Source: Lepus europaeus
Taxonomy: Eukaryota > Chordata > Mammalia > Lagomorpha > Leporidae
Assembly (NCBI RefSeq): GCF_033115175.1
Contig: NC_084838.1
Coordinates: 90,671,968 to 90,735,967, forward strand
Direction of reading: 5' to 3'
Length of the DNA stretch: 64,000 nt
Positions 1-34,386 of this stretch are shown piece after piece. Within the stretch, counting starts at the first letter, position 1. Every line of letters begins with the position of its first letter. The position numbers were made by a program, and so were the translations under genes. Under the pieces are notes generated by a model that worked only from the letters and a program-made list of their open reading frames with translations, ran no database searches and was not told the origin of the DNA.

Positions 1-429
1 CAGGATCTCCAATTAGACACATGGCTGACTTCTCATCAGAAACCCTATAGGCTAGAAGAGAATGGCCAGAAATACTCCAGGTCTTAAGAGAAAAAAACTG
101 TCAACCCAGAATACTGTACCCTGCAAAGCTCTCATTTATGAATGAAGGTGAAATAAAGACCTTCCATAACAAACAGAAATTCAAAGAATTATTCACCACT
201 CATCCAGCCTTACAAAAGATGCTAACGGATGTGCTACACACAGAGACAAGAAAGCAAGCCATCATCATGAAAGAATGTGGAGACAGAAAATCTCTCAGTA
301 AAAGTACAAAGGAAATCCAAAGTAAACAATAGAAATATTTAAGGAAAAATGCAGAGCCAAGTCATTACTTATGAATAGTCATCCTGAATGTAAATGGCCT
401 TAACTCTCCAGTTAAAAGATATGAATTGA

Positions 430-721
430 GGCCAGCACTGTGGTGTAGCAGCTCAAGATGCTGCCTGCAGTGCTGGCATTCCATATGGGCACTGGTTTGA
501 GTCCCAGTTGCTCCTTCTGATCCAGCTCTCTGCTATGGCCTGGGAAAGAAATAGAAGATGGCCCAAGTCCTTGGTCCTCTGCACCCACATAGGAGACCCA
601 AAAGAAGCTCTTGGCTCTGGCCATTGAGGCCATATGATGAGTGAACCAGCAAATGGAAGACCTTGTTCTCTCCGCCCCTCTATAACTCTGCCATTCAAAT
701 AAATAAACCTTAAAAAAAAAA
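430..721 (+). mobile_element. CSINE (+) in L1
   Basis: Diverged copy with head GGCCAGCACTGTGGTGTAGC and a short A tail. L1 ORF2 sequence resumes directly after it. Confidence 0.9.
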
Positions 722-1540
722 GATACAGACTGGATGAATGGAAAACAAAAACGCATCTGTTTGCTGCCTAAAGAAACACATCTCACCAACAAAGATACAC
801 AAAGACTGAAAGTGAAAGGATAAAAAATATATTCCATGCTAACAGAAAATAAAGTAGAGCTGGTGTAGCCATCCTAATATCAGACAAAATGGACTTTAAC
901 ACAAAAACTGTTAAAAGAGACAGAGAAGGGCACTATGTAATAATTAAGGGGTCAATACAATAGGAAAATGTGACTATAATAAACATATACACACCCAATT
1001 ACAGTGTACCTGGCTATTTAAAAAAAAACTGTTAATGGATCTAAAGGGAGACACAAACTCTCATACAATAGTAATGGGGACTTCAATACCCAACTTTCAG
1101 CAATGGACAGATCAACCAAACAGAAAATCAGCAAGTAAACACAGTTAATTGACACTATAGACCAAATGGACCTAATAGATATCTACAGAACTTTTCATTC
1201 TATGCTTGCAGAATACACATTCTTCTCAGAAGTGCATGGAACTTTCTCTAGGATAGACAACAGGCCAGACCATAAGGCAAGTCTCAGCAAATTTATCATA
1301 CCATGCACCATCTCTGACCAGTATGGAAAGAAGCTGGAAATCAAACAACTCAAGAATTTCTAAAACATATGCAAACACATGGAGACTGAACAATATACTC
1401 CTGAATGAACAGTGGGTCATAGAAGAAATCAAAAAACAAAACAAAACAAAAAACTGTTGAGGAACAGTTTTTTCTACTTTGTTGAATCCTTTATTTAGAA
1501 CAGAGTTAATCTTCAAAAAAAGGTAATTGAAAATAGATCT

Positions 1541-1892
1541 CTTTTTTTATTTTTATTTATTTATTTATTTATTGACAGGCAGAGTGGATAGTGAGAGAGA
1601 GAGAGACAGAGACAAAGGTCTTCCTTTTTGCCATTGGTTCACCCTCCAATGGCCGCTGTGGCCGGCGCATCGTGCTGATCCGAAGCCTGGAGCCAGGTGC
1701 TTCTCCTGGTCTCCCATGCGGGTGCAGGGCCCAAGCACTTGGGCCATCCTCCACTGCCTTCCCGGGCCATGGCAGAGAGCTGGCCTGGAAGAGGGGCAAC
1801 CGGGATAGAATCCGGCGCCCCAACCGGGACTAGAACCCGGTGTGCTGGCGCCACAAGGTGGAGGATTAGCCTGTTAAGCCACGGCACCGGCC
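1541..1892 (-). mobile_element. CSINE (-), young, in L1 3' UTR
   Basis: Flanked by a perfect 12-bp target-site duplication, GAAAATAGATCT (1529-1540 and 1893-1904). The A and B boxes are intact on the minus strand. Confidence 0.95.
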
Positions 1893-2159
1893 GAAAATAG
1901 ATCTTAATTAAAAAATTAGAATGGGAATAGGAGAAGGAAGTGGAAGAAGGATGGGAGTGTGGGTACAGTGGGAAGAATCACTATCACTAAGTTCCTAAAG
2001 TTATATTTATGAAATGCATGGAGTTTGCACACCTTAAATAAAAGGATTCTGGGGGAGTTAAATATAATAAAAAATAAAAAGAAATGGGCAAAGGACATGA
2101 ACAGACATATCTCAAGAAAGAAAATTCAGAAGGCCAACAGACATGAAAAAATGCTCAGT

Positions 2160-2485
2160 GGGGCCAGCGCCATGGCCCAGTGGGTTAACACCCTGGCCTG
2201 AAGCGCTGGTATCCCATATGGGTGCCGGTTCTAGTCCTGGCTGCTCCACTTCTGATCCAGCTCTCTGCTATGGCCTGGGGAAGCAGTAGAAGATGGCCCA
2301 AGTCCTTGGGCAACCTGCACCCACGTGGGAGACCTGAAGAAGCTCCTGGCTCCTGGCTTCCGATAGGTGGAGCTCCAGCCATTGCAGCCATCTGGGGAGT
2401 GAACCAGTGGATGGAAGACCTCTCTCTCTCTCTGCCTCTCCTCTCTCTGTGTAACTCTTTCAAATAAATAAATAAATCTTTAACA
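2160..2485 (+). mobile_element. CSINE (+) in L1
   Basis: Head GGGCCAGCGCCATGGCCC and tail (AAATA)n. It interrupts L1 ORF2 sequence between 2159 and about 2490. Confidence 0.9.
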
Positions 2486-3056
2486 CAAAATCACTCAGGA
2501 TCACTAGCCATCAGGGAAACATAAATCAAAACCACAAGGAGGTTTCACCTCACCCCTGTTAGAATGCCTCTCATACAGAAGCCAGCAAACAAAAAATTCT
2601 GGTTAAGATGTGGGGAGAAGGATACAGTAATCCATTGTTTGTGGGAATGTAAACTGATGGAGCCACTGTGGAAGACAGTATAGAGATATCTCAGAAAGTT
2701 GAATATAAACCTACCATATGACCAAGCCATCCTACTCCTGGGAATTTATCCAAAGGAAATGGAATCAGTATATGAAAGGGTTATCTGTACCCCCATGTTC
2801 ATTTCAGCTCAATTTACAATAGCTAAGATATGTAATCAACCCAGATGTCTGTCAACTAAAAACTGGATAAAGAAGTTATGGTATATATACACTATTGAAT
2901 ACTACACAGTGGTAATAAAAATGAAATCCTGACATTTACAACCAAATGGATGCAACTGGAAACCACTATACTTAGTGAAGTAAGCCAGTCCCAAAAAGGC
3001 AAATACCATATGGCCTCTCTGATCTGTGGTAACCTTCTCTTGACTGTCGAGGAGCA

Positions 3057-3394
3057 ATGTTTTTTTGTTTTGTCTTTTACAGGCAGAGTGGATAGTGAGA
3101 GAGAGACAGAGAGAAAGGTCTTCCTTTTTGCCGTTGGTTCACCCTCCAATGGCTGCCGTGGCCAGCGCATCTCGCTGATCCGAAGCCAGGAGCCAGGTGC
3201 TTCTCCTGGTTTCCCATGCGGGTGCAGGGCTCAAGGACTTGGGCTATCCTCCACTGCCTTCCCGGGCCATAGCAGAGAGCTGGCCTGGAAGAGGGGCAAC
3301 CGGGATAGAATCCGGCGCCTTGACTGGGACTAGAACCTGGTGTGCCGGCGCCACAAGGTGGAGGATTAGCCTGTTAAGCCACGGCGCCAGCCCC
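3057..3394 (-). mobile_element. CSINE (-), young, in L1
   Basis: Complete copy with little divergence from the other young copies, lying between the end of L1 ORF2 and the L1 3' UTR. Confidence 0.93.
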
Positions 3395-3490
3395 TGTTTT
3401 TCTTTTTTCTTTCTTCTTCATGCTATTTGGTGAATGGTTTACTTAATTTAGGGTTAACCTTATGAGTATAAAAGTAACTGAAAGTTGATC

Positions 3491-3525
<35 letters not shown>

Positions 3526-3705
3526 GACTGGGAAAGGGAGATGGCGGAGAAGGATGGGAGTATGGGTGGGAGGAAGGTGGGGGGGGAGAATCACCATATT
3601 CCCAATTTTGTATATATTAAATGCATGATGTTTGTATTCCTTAAATAAAATAAACAAAATTTTTTTAAAAAATGCATTTAAAATGTAATAAAGACACAAG
3701 CATAG

Positions 3706-3998
3706 GGACCGGGTAGGGTGGGGCTGCCAGATGCAACGTGGCCATCCCATATGGGAGTCAGTTCCAGTGCCAGCTGCTCCACTTGCCATCCAGCTCCCTG
3801 CTAATGCACCTAGGAAAAGCAGAGGAAGATGGCCCAAGTGCTTGGACCCCTGCCGCCCATGTGGGAGACCTAAATGAAGCTCCTGGCTTCTGGCTTCAGC
3901 CTGGCCCAGCCCCTGCCATTGCAGCCATTGGACTAACCAGCTGATGATACATCTCTTTCTCTTCCCCTCTTTCTCTGTGTAATTCTGCCTTTCAAATC
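3706..3998 (+). mobile_element. CSINE (+), old
   Basis: Diverged. The body is recognisable from CCATCCCATATGGGAGTC through AAGATGGCCCAAGTGCTTGG to the CT-rich tail. Confidence 0.75.
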
Positions 3999-4077
3999 AA
4001 TCATGGGCTCACACACACATAAAAGCATAGTAAATAGGCAATATTTTAAAATCCTGAGTTCCTGCATCAGAAAATCT

Positions 4078-4417
4078 TTTTTTTTTTTTTATAGGCAGAG
4101 TGGACAGTGAGAGAGAGAGACAGAGAGAAAGGTCTTCCTTTGCCATTGGTTCACCCTCTAATGGCCACCGTGGCTGGTGCGCTGAGGCCAGCGCATCACG
4201 CTGATCTGAAGGCAGGAGCCAGGTGCTTCTCCTAGTCTCCCATGCAGGTGCAGGGCCCAAGCACTTGGGACATCCTCCACTGCACTCCCGGGCCATAGCA
4301 GAGAGCTGGCATGGAAGAGGGGCAACCAGGACAGAATCCGGCGCCCCGACCGGGACTAGAACCAGGTGTGCCGGCATCGCAGGTGGAGGATTAGCCTATT
4401 GAGCCACGGCGCCGGCC
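4078..4417 (-). mobile_element. CSINE (-), young
   Basis: Complete, with a partial tandem duplication in the middle (GGCCACCGTGGCTGGTGC then GAGGCCAGCGCATCACG). Abuts a headless forward CSINE. Confidence 0.9.
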
Positions 4418-4668
4418 TGCTCCATTTCTAATCCAGCTCTCTGCTTGTGGTCTAGGAAAGCAGCGGAAGATGGCCCAAGTGCTTGGGCCCCTGCACCCAC
4501 TGGGAGACCTGGAAGAAACTCCCAGCTCCTGGTTTCAGATTGGCTCAGCTCCAGCCATTACAGCCATTTGGGAAATGAACTATTGGATGAAAGACCTTTC
4601 TCTCTGTCTCTCCCTCTCTCTGTAACTCTACCTCTTAAATAAATAAATAAAATCTTTTTTTAAAAAAA
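4418..4668 (+). mobile_element. CSINE (+), headless
   Basis: Begins in the body (TGCTCCATTTCTAATCCAGC) and runs to (AAATA)n. The tRNA-derived head is missing, probably lost with the insertion next to it. Confidence 0.8.
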
Positions 4669-4677
4669 GGAGAAAAA

Positions 4678-5000
4678 GGCCGGCACTGTGCCTTAACAGG
4701 CTAATCCTCCACCTTGCGGCGCTGGCACACCGGGTTCTAGTCCCGGTCAGGGTGCCGGATTCTATCCCAGTTGCCCCTCTTCCAGGCCAGCTCTCTGCCA
4801 TGGCCCGGGAAGGCAGTGGAGGATGGCCCAAGTGCTTGGGCCCTGCACCCGCATGGGAGACCAGGAGAAGCTCTTGGCTTCGGATCAGCAAGATGCGCCG
4901 GCCGCAGCGGCCATTGGAGGGTGAACCAACAGCAAAAAGGAAGACCTTTCTCTCTGTCTCTCTCTCATTATCCACTCTGCCTGCCAAAAAAAAAAATTAA
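4678..5000 (+). mobile_element. CSINE (+), young
   Basis: Complete copy with A tail. It forms an inverted pair with the reverse copy at 4078-4417. Confidence 0.93.
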
Positions 5001-5008
5001 AAATAAGG

Positions 5009-5318
5009 CACAGGGGCTATCATTGTAGTGCAGGTTAAGCCACCCCCTGTGACACTGGTATCCCACATTGGAATGCTGGTCCTGGCTGCTCTGCTTTCTA
5101 TATGGCTTCCTGCTGATGTGCTTGGGAAGGTAGTGGATGATGGCCAAAGTACTTTGGCCCCTGCTACCCATGTGGAAGACCAGGATGGAGTTCCTGCCTC
5201 CTGTCTGCAAACTGGCCCAGACCTGGCTGTTGTGGCCCTTTGGGGAGGGAACCAGTGGATGGAAGTGCTGTCTCTGTCTCTCTTGTCACTCTGCCTTTCA
5301 AACAAAATCTTTCATTAT
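5009..5318 (+). mobile_element. CSINE (+), old
   Basis: Diverged copy following the previous one after about 10 bases. The CT-rich tail ends at about 5300. Confidence 0.8.
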
Positions 5319-5639
5319 TATTATTTTGTAACGTACAGGTTCCTATAGAGGAAGCTGATGATCAAAAGAGCCGATATCTAGATCTAGGTCCCTGTGACTA
5401 ATTTCCATGACATTAGGTTAAGTTCCAAGGTGGTAAGCAGTTATAGGACTACTGCTCACACATCACTGATCACTTTTAGGATATGCTGAGAGTATGCTCA
5501 GATCTCTTGAGCACCTGCTGCTACAGCACACACCAATAAATACTACAAACAATAAGTAATGGAGACTTTCTCCAAAAGACTAAAAACACCACCACCACCA
5601 CCAAAAACCATAATAGAGTTCTTTTCCTCTTTAGTGTCA

Positions 5640-6040
5640 ATTTTATGATTTATTTTCATTATAGACTTGAATTGCCTAATTTTCACCTTGGTGTCAATGT
5701 CCCAGGTCTTAGACAATGGACAACGGAACTTTTTTTTTTTTTTTTGGTCAATATTGAAATTTTGCTACCCAATGCAAAACTCAATAGCCTGAACTTACAA
5801 AGCTGCTTACCCAAAATGTGAAACAAGAAAGAATGCAAATCATCTTGCATCTTTACTATTATTTTCAGGGGCTCTATGATCCCAGTATCTGGCCAGAAAA
5901 CAGGTGCGGCCATTACACACTGCTTAAACACTTCCTACAAGTGTTTCGCCAGATGTGTACCTGGACATCAGCTCTGTGCTCCAGAAACTCACATTTCCGG
6001 CTAGAGAAGAGATCGGCCTCCGTTCCCTCCTGCTTCCTAG
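5640..6040 (-). other. ZNF484: ZNF484 3' UTR with candidate poly(A) signal
   Basis: The roughly 390 bases after the stop codon are free of recognisable SINEs. A minus-strand AATAAA (plus TTTATT, 5649-5654) is the first good poly(A) signal. An A-rich stretch on the minus strand corresponds to the T run at about 5729-5745. The cleavage site is not visible from sequence alone. Confidence 0.45.
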
Positions 6041-28346
<22,306 letters not shown>

Positions 28347-28361
<15 letters not shown>

Positions 28362-28391
28362 TTTTGGCTCTTCTGGGAAAGGGGCAGAGAT
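28347..28391 (-). CDS. ZNF484: ZNF484 start-codon exon (5' UTR plus MNESL)
   Basis: On the minus strand, TTTTCTCAG precedes the exon and GTGAGT follows it. The start codon (28361-28359) lies in AAAAATGA, and only five codons, MNESL, are coded before the phase-0 donor. CTTTCCCAG at about 28372-28380 could act as an alternative acceptor. The leader resembles the MTKSL leader I recall from human ZNF484 and the short leaders of other KRAB genes. The preceding exon is inferred to be the non-coding exon near 37.1 kb, but other 5' UTR exons cannot be excluded. Confidence 0.75.
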
Positions 28392-29335
28392 CTGAGAAAA
28401 CAGATGAGCAGAGGTACAGATGAGAGCAGGAAGTGTGCTGCTACCCCCCTACACACACACACCCATCATTTAGTGCCCAGGTCTCTCTAAGCCAAAACTT
28501 TACATTTAATGCTACATTATTTTAAAAAAATCAACCCATATGCACAAAGATTCAAATGTAGGAGTTTTATCATCACATGGTTAATAACAAAGAGGGCCAG
28601 AAGCAGCTTGAAATCCAGTTAAATACAGACTGCTTAAATATTTCATAGAACGTCCAAAGGATATACTGTAATATAAAATTAAAATACTGTAGAAAAATGC
28701 CAAAATGCTAATTCAAAATTAAAAGATATACCAAACAGTATGATTCCATTTGTATTATACTATATATGAGTATATGTGTGTACATAACACATATAGAAAT
28801 GCATTCATGCACAAAGAAAATATTATCTGGAAGGAAATTGCTACATGTTAACATATGATGTAAGGTAATTTTCATGTTATATTATTTTTATTTGTCAGTT
28901 TAAGAGGAAAAAAATAAAATAATTGTTTGTAAGGAATACCTCCCACTGATTTTACTCTGAGCTCCTGTGACCAGCCCACTCCAAGTAGTGAGAATATTTA
29001 CAAAAGAAACCAAAAAAGCAAGCATTCTAGGCTTTTTACTGTTTTCCATTGTAAACAGTTGTTAGAACTTCCAATAAAAAGTTTGTTTTGGGTACAATGA
29101 AGTGAGTGAACGAGGTTCCAATCAAGAAGGAACCTTAAGCCTTCAGCTAAGTCACTGAGTAAGTCAGGCTGTTGTTTTCCAATTCCTTTTATGGCAGTTG
29201 TCTAACATTTAAAAAAAAAGATGAATAATTAGTTCAAGAAATGTACATCTACCTTCCACCTGGTTTCTATAATTAGAATTTTGCCGTATCTGCTTATTCT
29301 TTCACACTCACAAATAAATTCATATACGGATGATA
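28392..29335. other. Intronic DNA, probably old LINE remnants
   Basis: A short (CA)n at 28451-28464. Bases 28500-28900 resemble the end region of old L1 or L2 elements (TTCATAGAACGTCC, TATGATTCCATTTGTATT), but I cannot assign them firmly. Confidence 0.3.
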
Positions 29336-29369
29336 TATCATACAGCATACATATGAGGGTATTTGCGTA

Positions 29370-30262
29370 CACAATATGGGCTGGGGGGCTCCCGGCTAGG
29401 CTTACTGCATGCATGGAAGAATTCAAAGGTGGAGGCACAAAGCTGTACAAGAGAGCAGGATTTACTCAGAGCAAAACAAAAGGGCAAACTCAAGAACCAA
29501 GCAGCGCATGAACAGACAAAAAGGTCCCAAAGGAAAACTCCTTACCAAGGAAATAACACCCAAGAGTGAAAAGGCTCTCAACAAAGGAAAAAGTCCCCTA
29601 AACAAGAGTAGGCTTTTCCTTTTATAATCTCCAGAGCCATGGGGCAACATCCAGGGCAGAGGCAGGGTCTGGGGCAGGACTAGAACACTGCCAATTTCCA
29701 TGCTCTTTTTAGGAAATAAGGGAAGGGTCACAGATGAAATGCATGATGGGAGTGGGAGTGCCCTGTGGCAATTTACTATAATGACCTAAAGGTCACTGAG
29801 GGGAGGGGGAAACCCATCCTACAGCCAAGCTGGATATTTCTAGCTAGCACTGGTTCCAAGTGCCCACATGGTGGAACCTGTGGTTTCTACTACATGGGGT
29901 GGAGGTGGGGATGGGGCCAGGGCAAGGGTAGGGGGTGGTCCTTGGTGCTGCATAGAAAGCAGGCCTAGACAGAGAGGGAGGCTTGAGTTGTGCACAGAAA
30001 GGAAAGTAAGTGTGGACACTGCACAGGAGACTTGTCATGTGGGCCCCATCGAGCTGTCATATGGGCCAACTGCCACTGTTCCACTGAGGAGCTGTCAAAC
30101 CAGGGCCTGCCTGCAGCTGTCAATCTCCAGCCCACGTGTGGCAGTGAGGAACTAGCGGTCCAAAGCAGTCGGGCTGTAGCTCTCCTAGCTACTCACATTC
30201 TCACGACAAAGGCTGGCAGACTACGCACTGCAAATTATGCCACTTTGGAATCGGGATTCTTC
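29370..30262 (-). mobile_element. Probable endogenous-retrovirus LTR region, reverse
   Basis: Read on the minus strand, the left edge gives TGAGTAAATCCTGCTCTCTT and TTTGTGCCTCCACCTTTGAA, an LTR R/U5-like end. The rest is GC-rich and unassigned. Fossil with uncertain limits. Confidence 0.4.
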
Positions 30263-30379
30263 TGAACTAACAGCACTTTCAACATGCAAGAAAGGCATTG
30301 TAATTTCCCCTTTTCTTCCTAAAAAGAGGAGATAAAACTCCAAAGGAAAGATGCCTCACTGCAACAGGACAAAAGAAAC

Positions 30380-30684
30380 ATTCTTCTTTATTTTAAAAGT
30401 TTTATTTACTTATTTATTTGAGAGGCAGAGAGAAAGAGAGATCTCTCATTTGCTGGTTCGCCCCCTAAGTACTCATAATGCTGGGGCTAGGTCAAGGTCA
30501 AACCAGGAGTCAGGAATTCCATCCAGGTTTCCAACACAGGTGGCAGGAACCCAATTACTTGAGCCATCACCACAGCCTCCCGGGATCTGCATTAGCAGGG
30601 AGCTGGGGAGTCAGGAGCCAGAGCTGAAAATTGAACCCTGATATGGAATGTGAGCATCTTAACAGCTAGGCTAAGTGCCCACCC
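30380..30684 (-). mobile_element. CSINE (-), old
   Basis: Starts TTTTATTTACTTATTTATTT and ends GCTAAGTGCCCACCCC. Confidence 0.78.
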
Positions 30685-30696
30685 CAAGAATCATCC

Positions 30697-31025
30697 ATTT
30701 TGAAAGATTTATTTATTTGAAAGGCAGAGTGAAAGGGGCTAGGGAAGAAGGAGCAAGATGGAGACAAAGAGAGGTCTTCCATCCACTGGTTCACTCCCCG
30801 AATGGCCACAATGGCCAGGTCAAAGCCAGGAGTCAAGAACTCCATCCCGGTCTCTCACATGGGTAGCAAGGGCCCAAGTACTGGGGCCATCATCTGCTGG
30901 TTTTCCAGGTGCACTGGCAGGGAGCTGAATCAGAAGCAGAGGGGTCAGGACTTGAAGTAGAACTCTAGTAAGGGATGCTGGTGTTGTGTGTTGCTGTTTA
31001 AGCCACTGTGCCACAATGCCGGCCC
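30697..31025 (-). mobile_element. CSINE (-)
   Basis: Ends GCCACTGTGCCACAATGCCG. Tandem to the previous copy in the same orientation. Confidence 0.87.
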
Positions 31026-31540
31026 CAAGACATTCTTTGATGAGGAGTCATAGCCAAGAGGATTTTGCACAAGCATTATTAAAATGATTTCTTATCTTCT
31101 TTTGGCTTCCCCACATCATTCATGTACTTTTTCATGATTTTTTTTTCTTTCTCTTGCTACTTCGTCATCTCGAGGTTTCTATGTCATATGAAATGTGTAT
31201 GCTTTTCTACCATTAATCTGTTCTAAATCAAGTCTAATTCTCAGGCACACCCAAAACCACTCTAAGCAAACAGAGCAGTAAAGTTCTGCCGCTCCCATAT
31301 TTATGTAATTCTGCTCTTGTTGAACAATTTGTAAGTTGTGGATGTTGTGACACATTATAACCAAATGTGTCACATAAATCTTCTGAAAGAGCATCAAGTC
31401 TAAGAAATTAATAATCCTATAATACTATTTTAATATTCAGCTCATATACAAGCTCCACAATTATTCTAAAAACATTTCTTCTCTCTCTCTGGTTTGGAAG
31501 CAGGTTCCTTTCCATGCTCTCCAATATTTCTCAATTAAAC
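31026..31540. other. Intronic unique DNA
   Basis: Nothing recognised. Confidence 0.4.
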
Positions 31541-31862
31541 TTACCTTTAAAAAAAAGATTATTTATTTGAAAGTCAAAATTTACAGAAACAGAGACAGAG
31601 TGAGAGCAAGAGCAAGAGAGATCTCCCTTCTGCTGATTCACTCCCCAAATGGCCTCAATGGCTGGAGCTAGACCGGTGCAAATCCAGGATCCAGAAGCCT
31701 CTTCCGGGTCTCCTACACAGGTGCAGGGGCTCAAGGACTTGGGCCATCCTCTGCTGTTTTCCCAGGCATGTTAGCATGGAGCTGGAGTAGAAGTGGAGCA
31801 GCTGGGTCTCAAATTGGCACTCATGGGATGCTGGCATCACCGCTCTGCCACAATGCTGGCCC
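31541..31862 (-). mobile_element. CSINE (-)
   Basis: Middle-aged copy ending CTGCCACAATGCTGGCCC. Confidence 0.87.
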
Positions 31863-32559
31863 CTAAACTTACTTTTGCATTTATTTTTATATTAGGCCTG
31901 TCCATTTATATTTTCTAATAGAAGTAAAATTTGTGGCTACTTGTTAATTTTTTGTTGCAACATAACTTATACAGACTATATAAGTATTAGGAACACAACT
32001 GGATGCATTTTTCATATTTTCCATGCCTGTGCCTCTGCCACCCGAATCAAGATAGAGAATAGTTCTAAAATTTCTGGAACCTGATAGGGAATCAAATTAT
32101 CCCTTTTGAGACTGTAAACAAAGGACAAAGGGTCAGGCATTTCTGCTGCGTTTCTAGTGTAGATGAAACTTAGTGTAACCAACACTGATGAAGGGGTTTC
32201 TCTTCCTTTGTGTAATTAACCCAGCCATTGAAGGAATGGTAGAAATGGATAGCAGAAGCCTATCCAGGAAATGATTGTCTCTGGCTGCTGATTTCCTGAT
32301 GGAAATATACAATGCTACTTGGAGAGCAGCCCTGCCAAGAAACACAGAAAACAAAAGAACCTGAAAGTGATCAAACCTCTAAACCTACCATTAAATTAAC
32401 TTAAATTTGGCCTGAGACTGCCTCTCTACCTACAGTCCCTACATAACCAACTGCAACCTTCTTTAATATGTAAACAAACCAAAACTTTCAGCCAATCACA
32501 AACAACCAACTGTTACAACAAACCCAAATAAGGCAGATGATCCATCATACCTCACCTAA
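31863..32559. other. Intronic DNA, possible LTR remnant
   Basis: Bases 32400-32535 (CAACTGCAACC, AGCCAATCACAAACAACC, ACAACAAACCCAAATAAGGC) have the look of a retroviral U3, but no ends are visible. Confidence 0.25.
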
Positions 32560-32833
32560 ACAAGGGAGAAAGGTCTTTCATCCTCTGGTTCACTCCCCAA
32601 ATGGCCGCAAGAGCTGGAGTTGGGCCGATCAAAAGCCAGGAGCCAGGAGCTTCTTCCAGGTCCCCCACATGGATGCAAGGGCCCAAGGACTTGGAGTGTC
32701 TCCTAGTGCTTTCACAAGCCATAGCAGGGAGCTGGATCAGAAGAGGAGCAGCTAGGACTCAAATTAGCATCCGTATGGGAAGCCGGCACCACAGGTGGAG
32801 GCTTTAGCCTACTATGCCACAGTGCCAGACCCT
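32560..32833 (-). mobile_element. CSINE (-), tail missing
   Basis: Starts in the CT-rich complement (GGGAGAAAGGTCTTTC). The A tail and (AAATA)n are absent. Confidence 0.85.
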
Positions 32834-32957
32834 AAAAAGAAATTTTTTAAGTAATATAGGAAATGTGACTAGACACTGAGTATGAAATAATAATAATGAG
32901 TTTCCATAACTTTTGTTAGGTATGTAATGGTATGATGGTCTGACAAAAAGAAAGGCA

Positions 32958-33243
32958 AGTTCAAGCCAGCATTCCATATTGGAGCACTAGTTTCAGTCCT
33001 GGCTGCTCTGATTCTAATCCAGCTCCCTGCTAATGAACCCAGGAAAGCAGTGGATGATGACGTAGGGGGCTGCACCCCTTCTACCCTTGCAGGAGATACA
33101 GATGGAGCTCTGGGTTCCTGGGCTTTGCCTCACCCAATCCTGGCCATTGCAGCCATTTGTGGAGTAAACCAGCAGATGGAAGATTTCCTTCTCTCTGTCA
33201 CACTGCCTTTCAAATAAACAAATAAATATACAAATCTTTTAAA
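32958..33243 (+). mobile_element. CSINE (+), old, head truncated
   Basis: Starts at CAAGCCAGCATTCCATATTG and ends with AAATAAACAAATAAATAT. Confidence 0.8.
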
Positions 33244-33245
33244 AG

Positions 33246-33890
33246 TTCACTTGGTCCTGCATGCTAAAGCATCTATATTGTCTGGGATTTTGAAATGTTT
33301 TAAATTATTCAGGCCAAAATGAAGTAAGTGAAAAGGAAAAGGTGAAACCACACTGGCAGGGTGCTGAGCACTGCTAAGACTGGGTGATGAGAGCAGGGGC
33401 TCATTATATCACTCTCTCTACATTGATGCATAGTTATGTTTTCTAGAATAAGTAATTTTTTAAAAATCTATCCCACTACAGGGAACAGCCTTGGGGTGTG
33501 CAGTGTTTATGCTGGCAAACAGAATATGCTTTGGCTTAGCAAGTCCAGCTCTGAGAGAATTCCTGCTCCTGCTGCTCCATCTTTCCCCTCACGGGGAATG
33601 TCACTCATCCCAAGGCAGGATCCAGGACCTCCAGGACAAGTGACATGTTCTCACTGGCCCTCACCTCCATGTCTCCTAGAACTCCAGTCTTCCCAGGAGC
33701 CCAACGCTGGGTGAACATCCAAAGATGGCCAGTCTGAAAAAGGGACCTGAAGGTTCAGCCAAGTAGTCTGACCTCGTGCTGGGCTCAAACACACAGGGTC
33801 CAACTGGAGACAGGGTAACAGAGAGTAAGAGCCACAGAGGCACAAGCACAGGCCACTGCACCCAAAGTGGAGCAGGGTGGCTCAGGGAGC
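33246..33890. other. Intronic unique DNA
   Basis: Moderate GC with no repeat or exon recognised. Confidence 0.4.
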
Positions 33891-33985
33891 AAAAACAACA
33901 TAGATTTGAAACTCAGCTCTTCCACGCTCCAGCTATGAGAACCTGAAGAATTCACTTCAATCTGTTTTCTGATATCCACACAGGA
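33891..33985 (+). repeat. MIR remnant
   Basis: GATTTGAAACTCAGCTCTTCC, GCTATGAGAACCTGAAG and TCTGTTTTCTGATATCC follow the MIR core and 3' order. Confidence 0.6.
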
Positions 33986-34015
33986 TGCAATTACTGTGTC
34001 AGATATTATATGACT

Positions 34016-34323
34016 TCACTAGGTGCTGTGGCATAGGAAACTAAGCCTCTGCCTGTGGAGCCGACATCCCATATGGGCTCCAGTTTGAGTCCTGGCTGCT
34101 CCTCTTCCAATCCAGCTCTCTGCTTGTGACCTGGAAAAGCAGTGGAAGATGGCCTAAGGGCTTGGGCCCATGTACCCAGGAGAGAGACCCAGCAGAAGCT
34201 ACTGGTTCCTGGCGTCAGATCAGCCCAGCTCTGGCCATTGCAGCCATATTGGGAGTGAACCAGAGGATGAAAGACCTCTCTGTCTGTAACTCTGCCTCTC
34301 AAATAAAATCTTTAAAAAAAAAA
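34016..34323 (+). mobile_element. CSINE (+)
   Basis: Head GACTTCACTAGGTGCTGTGG is diverged. The tail reaches AAATAAAATC. Confidence 0.83.
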
Positions 34324-34386
34324 TTACAAACTGGACACCTGATTCTTCACTTTTACCCACTTCACTTATGGTTAAAGTATCCTGAT

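Larger units (their letters stand above)
1..2080 (+). mobile_element. L1 LINE, broken: ORF1 end, ORF2 start, 3' UTR
   Basis: Bases 1-332 encode the C-terminal domain of L1 ORF1p (FMNEGEIKTFHNKQK, HPALQKMLTDVLHTET). Bases 380-428 and 722-1440 match the beginning of ORF2 (endonuclease: NVNGLNSPVK-type start). Bases 1450-1528 and 1905-2080 match an L1 3' end. Most of ORF2 is missing. Two CSINEs interrupt it. Confidence 0.8.
2081..3668 (+). mobile_element. L1 LINE, 5'-truncated: end of ORF2 and 3' UTR
   Basis: Bases 2081-2159 and 2490-3055 match the conserved end of ORF2 (GGCAAAGGACATGAACAGAC, then PYDQAILLLGIYPKE and a TKNWIKKLWYIY-like frame). Bases 3395-3668 are the G-rich 3' UTR with an internal run of about 27 A residues (3496-3522). 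Two CSINEs split it. Confidence 0.85.

Noticed and set aside
1569-1833. Many 60-150-residue ORFs with SERETERKVFLFAVGSPSNG or APAHRVLVPVGAPDS
   Set aside because: These recur dozens of times and are translations of CSINE copies on both strands, not genes.
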